64,000 nt of DNA, taken from Nematopogon swammerdamellus. Its lineage: Eukaryota > Arthropoda > Insecta > Lepidoptera > Adelidae. Made by a program: the position numbers and the translations under genes. Each line of letters starts with the position of its first letter. Position 1 is the stretch's first letter. The notes below the pieces were generated by a model that saw only the letters and a list, made by a program, of their open reading frames with translations, ran no database searches and had not been told where the DNA came from. Where the stretch lies: assembly GCA_946902875.1 (NCBI GenBank), contig OX336342.1, positions 11,339,523 to 11,403,522 of the forward strand, in the 5' to 3' direction. This document shows positions 56,821-64,000 of this stretch, piece by piece.

Positions 56821-58893
56821 AAAAAATGTTTCAAAAATTATAATGGGCCTTCTACAGGCATGGAGTGTGAAATTATTTTGGAAGGATTTAAATCGTCGGT
56901 AGATATGTACGGCCTTGTTTATGCTAAATTAATTTCCGATGGTGACTCCAGCACATATTCTAAAATTTTACAAGCAAAACCTTACCATGGGTGCACGGTC
57001 GAAAAGATTGAATGCCGTAATCACGTCCTCAGAAATTTTTGTAATAAACTAAGAGCTATGTCTAAAGATACAAAATATCCGATAAAATTGAGAAAATTAC
57101 TGACTGACAAGTTAATTAAAATCATGCGCAAATCAATATGTAAATCCATTAAACATAATAAAGAGTCAGGAGATTTTGATATCGGCAGCCGAATAAGGAA
57201 CCTTAATCAAGATATAATGAACGTGCCTATGCATGCTTTCGGACGACATAGCAGTTGCTCTCCATATTACTGTAATTCAGAACCTGTTCTTGATTTTTAT
57301 GGCTTAGTAAACAACAGCTCTTTTTGGCTAAGAATCAAAGTAATTTTCAGAGCCGTCGCCAATAACGCCAGAAGTTTATTATATGATGTGGACAGTAATA
57401 TGGTCGAATGCTTCAATAGTGTTGTTGCAAAATTCGTCGGGGGCAAGCGGGTCAACTATTCTTTCAAACAATCATATCAAGGACGTTGTGCTGCAGCTGT
57501 AGTTTCATTCAACACCAAAAAACCTATTTGCACATTATTCAAGAAAATTTCTGGTACCAGTCCCAAAGGCCGTATGCATACAATGGAATTAAAAAGAGTT
57601 AAAGCAAAAGAGCAAGCAAAAAAATATTTCAGAAAAAAAAATAGGTCATATAAGGATTCTTCAGCACAATTAAGTAAAAATTATGGTCCTCAATGTGAGA
57701 AACCAGACATTGATGAGGATTCATATGAAAAGAAGAAGCAACAAATATGGCAGACTTTGCTAGAAAATCAAAAAAATAGAGTAAACATAGAACGAGACAC
57801 AGTTCTACAAAGTGGGAGTCCAGAATGGCTCGATATTCGAAGTAATATGATTACTGCGTCCAATTTTGGGAAAATTTCAAAAAGGCGACCAAATACCAAC
57901 AGCACTGCATTAGTAAAGTCTATTGCTCACCCAAAGGACCTGTCGCATCTAAGTGCCATAAAACACGGGAAAGATAATGAAACGTTAGCGTTGGAACAAC
58001 TAGCGTTGCAGGAAGATGTTGACATTCGACGTTGTGGCTTATTTATTGACGAAGAGTTGCCGTTTTTGGGAGCATCGCCTGATGGATTATGCGGAGAAGA
58101 TGTGGTAGTTGAGATAAAATGTCCCACCACTGCTTTTAAATTGGGTATTGACAACGCCATAAAAAATGGTAAACTAAAATTTTGGAAGATCGTGAAAGGT
58201 GCATGCCAAATAAACACTAATGACAGCTGGTATTATCAAATACAAGGGCAACTCCACGTAACAAAAAAAGAGAAATGTTTATTTGCTGTATGGTATGGCG
58301 AGCAACATCCCTTGAAAATTGAACATATTAAAAGAGACGATAATTTTTGGGAGCAGAAAATGGTTAAACAACTATCAAGTTTTTACTTTGAGAACCTGCT
58401 ACCAGAACTCATAGATCCCAGACATACTAGAGGCATGAGCATACGTCAGGTTGAAAATAGCAATGGTAAGAACGTAGTCAGTTTGTCTCGGAAACGGATT
58501 AGTCCAACGACAAAAGTTTCAGCAGTAGGCGTTCCTGAAAGATCAAACAATCTGCATTCAAGCACCCAATTTTCAATTCCGTTGATCTCGACCATTGTTT
58601 CGGCAGTAGCAGTTTCCCCAAGACCAATTAATCCGAGTTCAGGCGACCATTCTCCAATGCCGTCGAGTCCCACCGTTGTTTCAGCAGTGGACTTTTCTCC
58701 AAGATCAGTTTATTTTAACTCAGGAGAGCAATCTCCAATAACGTTAACACCCCGAAAAAGATGCGCTCTTAAAGACATTACAATTCAATCTCTAAATTTT
58801 AATGATACGCCAGAAGACGGTTTAAGGTCGTTTTTCACGTCAAATTCTCAACCAGCTTGTAAAACGCGACGTTTAGATTTTGAAGAATTCTAA
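56815..58893 (+). CDS. Mutator-like transposase remnant fused to YqaJ-type nuclease
   Basis: 692 codons open; the first ATG is at 56860, so a free-standing product would be about 677 aa. Codons 1-200 are the second half of a Mutator-like transposase: HKKCFKNYNGPSTGMECEII, LISDGDSSTYSKI (second acidic site), IECRNHVLRNFCNKLR, HAFGRHSSC, VDSNMVECFNSVVAKF (third acidic site), GGKRVNYSFKQSYQGRC. Codons about 330-520 are a YqaJ/lambda-exonuclease-like domain with all core motifs: SPEWLDIRSNMITASNFGKI, HGKDNETLALEQL (Glu), LGASPDGL (Asp), VVVEIKCPT (E-x-K), YYQIQGQLHVT (Q-x-Q). The C-terminus is Ser/Pro-rich with three diverged units like TVVSAVDFSPRS...NSGEQSP, then basic residues. The first transposase Asp region is deleted, so transposition is unlikely while nuclease activity is conceivable. 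Confidence 0.82.
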   Translation: MHKKCFKNYNGPSTGMECEIILEGFKSSVDMYGLVYAKLISDGDSSTYSKILQAKPYHGCTVEKIECRNHVLRNFCNKLRAMSKDTKYPIKLRKLLTDKLIKIMRKSICKSIKHNKESGDFDIGSRIRNLNQDIMNVPMHAFGRHSSCSPYYCNSEPVLDFYGLVNNSSFWLRIKVIFRAVANNARSLLYDVDSNMVECFNSVVAKFVGGKRVNYSFKQSYQGRCAAAVVSFNTKKPICTLFKKISGTSPKGRMHTMELKRVKAKEQAKKYFRKKNRSYKDSSAQLSKNYGPQCEKPDIDEDSYEKKKQQIWQTLLENQKNRVNIERDTVLQSGSPEWLDIRSNMITASNFGKISKRRPNTNSTALVKSIAHPKDLSHLSAIKHGKDNETLALEQLALQEDVDIRRCGLFIDEELPFLGASPDGLCGEDVVVEIKCPTTAFKLGIDNAIKNGKLKFWKIVKGACQINTNDSWYYQIQGQLHVTKKEKCLFAVWYGEQHPLKIEHIKRDDNFWEQKMVKQLSSFYFENLLPELIDPRHTRGMSIRQVENSNGKNVVSLSRKRISPTTKVSAVGVPERSNNLHSSTQFSIPLISTIVSAVAVSPRPINPSSGDHSPMPSSPTVVSAVDFSPRSVYFNSGEQSPITLTPRKRCALKDITIQSLNFNDTPEDGLRSFFTSNSQPACKTRRLDFEEF

Positions 58894-59093
58894 GATACAA
58901 ATATATCATAATGTCAACATTAATATTTACAACACGTGAATTTAAGTCTTTTGTTAGGTTTTTTTTATGTTAAACGGTTTTATTTAGCTTGACTCCGTAT
59001 ATTTGTTTGTTTCTATCTTTGTTTCAAATCTTGCGACAACTTTTTCAACATTGAGTCCTCGCGACAATACAATATTATGATAATTTCAACTTG

Positions 59094-59300
59094 GTAACGA
59101 GGGTCTGATGATGGAGTCAGTAGGTGGACAGTGGAACTCTTCAACCGTTACTAGTAACCCCCTCGAGTTTGGGCTCATTTGGTTGGTTTGGACGAGTGCC
59201 CCATACTTATACCAATACACTTGGTGACGAGGGTCTGATGATGGAGTCAGGAGGTGTACAGTGGAACTCTTCAACCGTTACTAGTAACCCCCTCGAGTTT
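59094..59300. repeat. tandem duplication, about 127-bp unit
   Basis: TTGGTAACGAGGGTCTGATG, AACTCTTCAACCGTTACTAG and TAACCCCCTCGAGTTT appear at 59094 and again at 59220 with few changes. The second unit stops after CTCGAGTTT. Confidence 0.9.
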
Positions 59301-59301
59301 T

Positions 59302-59765
59302 GCTGTACAAAACACTAGAAAATAATAAGGACACAAACCTGGGCCTTCTTAAGATTTTACGTCTGGGTAAGAAATCGTGCAATACTAGCGTGCTGTCTTC
59401 TCATGTCGGATGCCAAAGGGCACTTTGTGTCGTTGCGTCAGCGGAATAGTAATAAATTGAGACTTTTAACGTCTGTTAAAATCAAAATCAATCAGACAAA
59501 GTCTGTCAATATAAAAGCGTGGGGCGTATAATATGCGTAATAACATGCGTCCCACGTTTTTATATTAGTCTGTTAAAAGTCTCAATTTATTACTTATTCC
59601 GCTGACGCAGCGACACAAAGTGCCCTTTGACATCCGACATGAGAAGACAGCTAGTATTGCACGATTTCTTACCCAGACGTAAAATCTTAAGAAGGCCCAG
59701 GTTTGTGTCCTTATTATTTTCTAGTTTTTTGCACAGCTGATTTTTTTTCTAGTGTTTTGTACAGC
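59302..59765. mobile_element. long fold-back element, arms about 180-215 bp
   Basis: GCTGTACAAAACACTAGAAA at the left is mirrored by CTAGTGTTTTGTACAGC at the right. The arms run almost to each other at about 59535: GGACACAAACCTGGGCCTTC with GAAGGCCCAGGTTTGTGTCC; CACTTTGTGTCG with CGACACAAAGTG. Indels are one insertion of about 30 bp in each arm. A wider pair, GTTAAACGGTTTTATT (58969) and AATAAAACCGTTTAAC (59777), encloses it. Non-coding. Confidence 0.88.
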
Positions 59766-59821
59766 TGATGTTTTTTAATAAAACCGTTTAACTTAAAAGT
59801 TTTTTTACCTATTCTTTTTTA

Positions 59822-61925
59822 GTTGTTTGGCTAACAGTGTGCGACTTCTGCATCCCTCTTGCATTGAAGTGGAAATCCATAATATACAACTGGTCCCCTG
59901 AGTTGCTTAAGTTCTACTTAAATGCATTCCAGCTTACTCTCCCCGACCCGAGTAACCTAGTTAGATGGGGGAAATCTACAAATAGACTATGCCCGTCATG
60001 TAAGAAATTCGTAGGCACGGCCAAACATTTGTTATGCGGATGCAAAATACTACTTGAGCGAGGCCAGTATTCCTACCAGTGACGGCTGGTGACTTCAGTG
60101 ACCGGTAGTGCGCTAAGTACCTACCTACTTAAATACCTACAAAATTTCCCAACACATTCTCGTCATGTTATTTTAAGATCGGGACTTACGAATTTTTTAA
60201 ACGCCTGCGTTTTATTATGTACGTACCTACCTAGTATGAATATTCTCAAGACACTCAATGAGTTGCAAAAAACAAGAAAAAAAATCCAAACAAGTTTTTT
60301 AACTTATTTTTAGTACCTTTATGAATACACCCATAGACCACAACACTACTGCAGCTTTCAAAAAGAAAACAGTAGTAATGTCCCAAAAATACTTCAAAAA
60401 AATATATAAAAATAAAAGCATTTCAAACGTAGGAATTAACCCGGGATAACCTGATTGTAAAACCTTACCTTTAACCAAGGCTTAGGCAAATATCGGCACC
60501 ACTTAATTCACAGTATCACGTGACAGAAAGCACAAAACCTAACCATATCCCATTTTAAATATTCGCGCGTTAACGGGTATGTGACATCATCACATGACAG
60601 CGCGCTGACTCGCTTCGAGGTAGACGGTTCGCTTTGAGGTAGACGGCAAAGAGTTTGTAAGACGGACTCGTGCAAAACGAATCGCTCGCGACGCGACGTG
60701 TCGCACGCGCGGCTATTCACGATATAGCGTCCTTGTTTGGCGCTCGTGCGCCGCACGCAGAAATCCTTTCGGCCCATACTGTTTCTATGAAGTATCTTCT
60801 GTCTCACGCGCCAGCGGTATTTTGCCGATCCCCATACATTCAGTATAGGAGACTCGCGTGCGATGTATGTATATTCCGCACGGCGCGCGCGTTTACTCGC
60901 AAAAACGTTCCTTGTGATCTGTAAAATAAGGTCGAATTCACATTCGTATTTATTTGGAGTACGATCTTTATGGTTTTAATGTAGTATGTTGTAAGGTATT
61001 ATTTATTTTGAGTGAAGTGAAGACTTCTCGTGGTATGGTAGTGCGGCGCACGAGCGTACTTTAGGACCAGCCGCCAGTGATTCCTACCGTCATGATAAAG
61101 TCCTCCAAATCATCAGAGAGGCCATCAACCTGTCAATTGCACGGACCAGGAAAGGGCAAACCAGTAGCGGCTTCCAGAAGGTCAACTTTGTGAAACCTGG
61201 AGCCAATAAGCTGCCCAAAGATAGGACCAAACCTTCTTCAATTTTGGGAGCAGCAAAGGATTGGGAATTGTTGATGGACACACATGAGAAGCATTACCAA
61301 ATGCCTTCGGAAATATGTACCACATATCGGATATACCGGATATATTCATATTCTCAAAAGCGACAAAGCATGTAGTACTTGTTGAACTTACAGTTCCATG
61401 GGAAAATAACATACCGAAGGACCACAACATCAAACTTAACAAGTACTGCAACTTAGTAGACTGGATTGTGAGAAACGGACTCAAGACTGATCTCTTCGCT
61501 GTGGAAGTCGGAGCAAGAGGACTACCAGCGAAGTCGCTCTACAGTATCTTCAATAATCTAGGACTGCCAAGATCGACGCTAAGCTCATATATGAAGAGAG
61601 CTTCGAAAACGTCACTGGAAGCGTCCTACAGAATATGGATAGGTAGAGAGAGGGAGGTCGAGAGCGGCACTAGTGGTTTCACCGCGTTCTAGTCAACGCA
61701 GACTAGCTGACGAGGGCTTGATGCGAGCCAAAACGTGAAGCATGCGCGGGAAATTTAGAGTGGCCACTCGCTAGTCCCGACCTTGATTAACACCCTCTTC
61801 TACTGCCGATGGGCCCGGATATGTTCGGTGAAGCCATCGCAAGCTTAGTTCCACACCTTCCTACTGTGTATTAATTAGTATATATTGGACGATAGCGTGC
61901 ATAAATCAATCTAGGCCACAAAATA
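59822..61925 (+). mobile_element. R2-like non-LTR retrotransposon, 3' part with restriction-like endonuclease
   Basis: The first segment (59822-60076) encodes YLNAFQLTLPDPSNLVRWGK and a CCHC knuckle CPSCKKFVGTAKHLLC. The second (61088-61690) encodes RHDKVLQIIREAI, then PDIFIFSKATKHVVLVELTV (the PD...E endonuclease core), PWENNIPKDHN, VEVGARGLPAKSL and YRIWIGRER. Knuckle plus PD-(D/E) endonuclease after the RT is the R2-group arrangement. The RT itself is missing (5' truncated). The ORF is broken by the hAT-like insertion and by a one-base frameshift near 61320-61340. A 3' UTR and A-rich tail follow to about 61935. Confidence 0.75.
60077..61079. mobile_element. 1,003-bp hAT-like non-autonomous element with 8-bp TSD
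   Basis: Direct repeats ATTCCTAC at 60069-60076 and 61080-61087 flank it. The ends are CAGTGACGGCTGGT and ACCAGCCGCCAGTG (inverted, 2 mismatches in 14). The 8-bp TSD and CA-TG ends suit the hAT superfamily. Removing it and one TSD restores the retrotransposon reading frame exactly (GQYSY|RHDK). No transposase frame. Confidence 0.85.
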
Positions 61926-61952
61926 AAAAAAAATGGGGAAAACCGTAATACT

Positions 61953-63805
61953 TTGAATGAAACAAATTTTTTTGTGGTTTTTCACCAAAACATAGCAGGT
62001 ATATTAAGAAAAATAGAATCCATGGAAATAATTTTATCTGAATTCACAGAAAGAAAGGAAGAAGTTCAGGCCATATGTCTTTGTGAACATTTTATGAGAG
62101 AAGGAGAGGAAAAAAACTTAATTATAACAGGATATAATCTAGCCAGTCATTACTCTTGGCAAGAGTCAAATAGAGGATTCGTGTATTCTTATTCGTCAAA
62201 ACATAGAGTATAGGGAGCTAAGATAGGTTAAGGAGGAAGCGTTGAAATATGTTTTTCAATGTTGTGCGGTAGAAATACAAGACTACAAAGTAGTCATTAT
62301 TTGTGTGTATAGGATACCTTCATCCAATGTGGATATTTTCATCTCTAAATTAGACTCTCTGATAACAAAAAAATCGAGCAAAATTAAGAAGAAAATAATA
62401 CTTTGTGGAGACTTCAATATCGATATATTAAAACCTAATTATTCAGTAAGTACACATTTTATGAACATCTTAATACAACATAATCTAAAACTTAAATTAA
62501 AACTTCCTACCAGAATAACAGCAACACTCAAACATGTATTGATAATATAGCTACCAATTAAAAAAAAAAAAAATACCCTGCGAAGTTTCTTGCCGGTTCT
62601 TCTTCGTGGGTGTAATCGAACCGGATAGAACAAATTGTGACAAGTTCGAGAGCAGTCTAACTGCCATATGAATGATCAATAAACAATACAATACAATACA
62701 ATATAAGAGGAGGTTCAGCCAGTATACATGAATTGGGTATTTCAGATCACACAGCACAAATATTCAAATTTCCAGTTCGAACACTAGAAAACATAATTTT
62801 TTGGTATATAAGAAGGAGAGATTTGTCTGAGGAAAATATAGAAAAATCCTTTATGTGTATGAATTCACTATCTTTTAATGAGATATATAGCGAAACTAAT
62901 ACTGATACAGCCTATAACAATTTTGTAAAATTAGTGAAACTCTGTGCTTCCCGTATTATACATTAAAGGTTGAGGTTGTGACCTCGGACAGAGCCACCCA
63001 GTTCGGTAGCAAAAAAAAAAAAAAGATTAGTAGAAGAGGAAATCCTAACTGGCTAACTATAATTCTATATTTAAAACAACGCAAGTCAGTTAAAACCAAA
63101 TACAAAAACTATACTAAAATATTTAAGAAATGTATAAAAACATCACAAAGATGCACAAATAAAAAACGATTAATTAATTCTAATAATAAAACGAAAACAA
63201 CTTGGAATATAATAAAAGATAACACTGAAATAATTAATAGCAACAATGAAATGAAAGCAATAAAAGTAAATGATAAAATATACACAAACCCAACCGACTT
63301 AACAAAAGCTTTCAATGAGTTTTTTATAAATCAAGTAACTGAAAAAAGCAAACCATGCTCAAAAGCTGAAACAACTGCTAACATCACAAGAATAGTCAAC
63401 TCAATGTTTTATTGCCAACATCGCCAGACGAAATTAAGAAACTGATAATAAATCTAAGAAACACAAATGCAGTAGGTATGATGACATAAACACACAAATT
63501 ATTAAAAAAGCTGCTCATGTGCTCTGTTTTCCTCTATCTTACATCATAAATTTATCTTTTCTAAATGGAGACTTTCCAGAAAAATTAAAGAGCTCAATAG
63601 TGAAACCTCTGTACAAAAAAGGGGATGCAGATAGCATGAAAAATTATAGACCGGTAGCATTAATCCCAGTGTTTTCTAAAATATTTGAAAGGGCAATGTT
63701 TAATAGAATTAACCAATGTATTGAAAATAACGCTATACTGTGCAATGAGCAAAATGGATTCAGGAAAAACAAGTCCACTGGGGTAGCCGTATACGATCTA
63801 ATGTA
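61953..63805 (+). mobile_element. Jockey-type LINE ORF2, decayed and truncated
   Basis: In order: endonuclease pieces (FHQNIAGILRKIESMEIILS, VVIICVYRIPSSN, IILCGDFNIDIL, ELGISDHTAQIF), a linker (NWLTIILYLKQRKSVKTKYK, TTWNIIKDN), then the start of the reverse transcriptase (PLYKKGDADSMKNYRPVALI, PVFSKIFERAMFNRI, NEQNGFRKNKST). Several frameshifts and stops separate them. It is cut at 63805 before the RT catalytic motif by a SINE. The inner insertion at 62553-62700 splits the endonuclease. Confidence 0.85.
62553..62700 (+). mobile_element. short retroposon inside the LINE endonuclease
   Basis: An A run, then GCGAAGTTTCTTGCCGGTTC, GTAATCGAACCGGATAGAAC and a (TACAA)n tail. Same family as 9768-9905. 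It separates the GDFN and SDH motifs of the LINE. Confidence 0.75.
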
Positions 63806-64000
63806 GGTCCCTTCCCTCCTAATCTTACTTGGTGGTAGGGTTTAACCCGCCCGGGTTGGTACCACCGCACTGAATGAAACGTCGGTCTAAACGGCTATGT
63901 AAATAGTTTGTGTTTTCCGACCAGTTCAGTGTAGCCGGCACGATCAAAGGGGGAAGCACTGACATGGCACCTAGTTCACCCGGTGTTATGGGCTGACATC
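63806..64000 (+). mobile_element. SINE tail, cut by the window end
   Basis: GTAGGTCCCTTCCCTCCTAA, GGTTTAACCCGCCCGGGTTG, GTTCACCCGGTGTTATGGGC: the shared SINE tail in plus orientation, interrupting the LINE reverse transcriptase. Confidence 0.78.

Noticed and set aside
56793..56870. Intron hidden between the two transposase frames
   Set aside because: The end of one conserved part and the start of the next are separated by almost no bases, and the only AG acceptor lies inside the conserved HKKC block; deletion plus frameshift fits better.

Overview
This is eukaryotic, insect-type genomic DNA. Genes are split by short GT-AG introns, intergenic DNA is AT-rich, and there are many truncated retrotransposons, SINEs and inverted-repeat elements. 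The dispersed repeats (the CCGGCCAAGTGCGAGT...GGGTTCCGTA family, TAGGTACCTAC strings, CCCGCGGCTTCGCTCGCGTG motifs, Jockey- and RTE-type LINE tails) are the kind typical of moths and butterflies, so I infer a lepidopteran chromosome.

Region 1 (1-22.5 kb, + strand) holds nearly all of LTN1, the ribosome quality-control E3 ligase listerin. I could join 24 coding exons in phase from 815 to 22235 (5,076 bp, about 1,691 codons plus stop). Only the short initiator exon, expected upstream, is missing. The gene ends in the diagnostic RWD region and C4HC3 RING. Its introns carry LINE and SINE debris, a 2.25-kb element with about 330-bp terminal inverted repeats holding a decayed Cys-rich gene, and an array of partial copies of one listerin exon with its splice donor.

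Region 2 (22.9-25.5 kb, - strand) is HIBCH, mitochondrial 3-hydroxyisobutyryl-CoA hydrolase of valine catabolism. Four coding exons give about 370 aa, convergent with LTN1.

Region 3 (25.6-54.5 kb) has no gene I can recognise. It contains inverted-repeat elements, repeated 1-1.5-kb elements, SINE and LINE fragments, a 68-70-bp minisatellite (28.37-28.75 kb) and a 26-unit, 50-bp minisatellite (41.92-43.20 kb).

Region 4 (54.6-58.9 kb) has two opposed copies of a GC-rich inverted-repeat element, three GACGTACGTC palindromes, and a gene coding for a Mutator-type transposase remnant fused to a YqaJ/lambda-exonuclease-like nuclease. The transposase part has lost its first catalytic segment, while the nuclease motifs remain complete.

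Region 5 (58.9-64.0 kb) is a nest of mobile DNA. It holds a large fold-back, the 3' end of an R2-like retrotransposon with a restriction-like endonuclease (split by a 1,003-bp hAT-like element with a clean 8-bp target duplication), and a decayed Jockey-type LINE that is itself hit by two short insertions. The window ends inside the last one.
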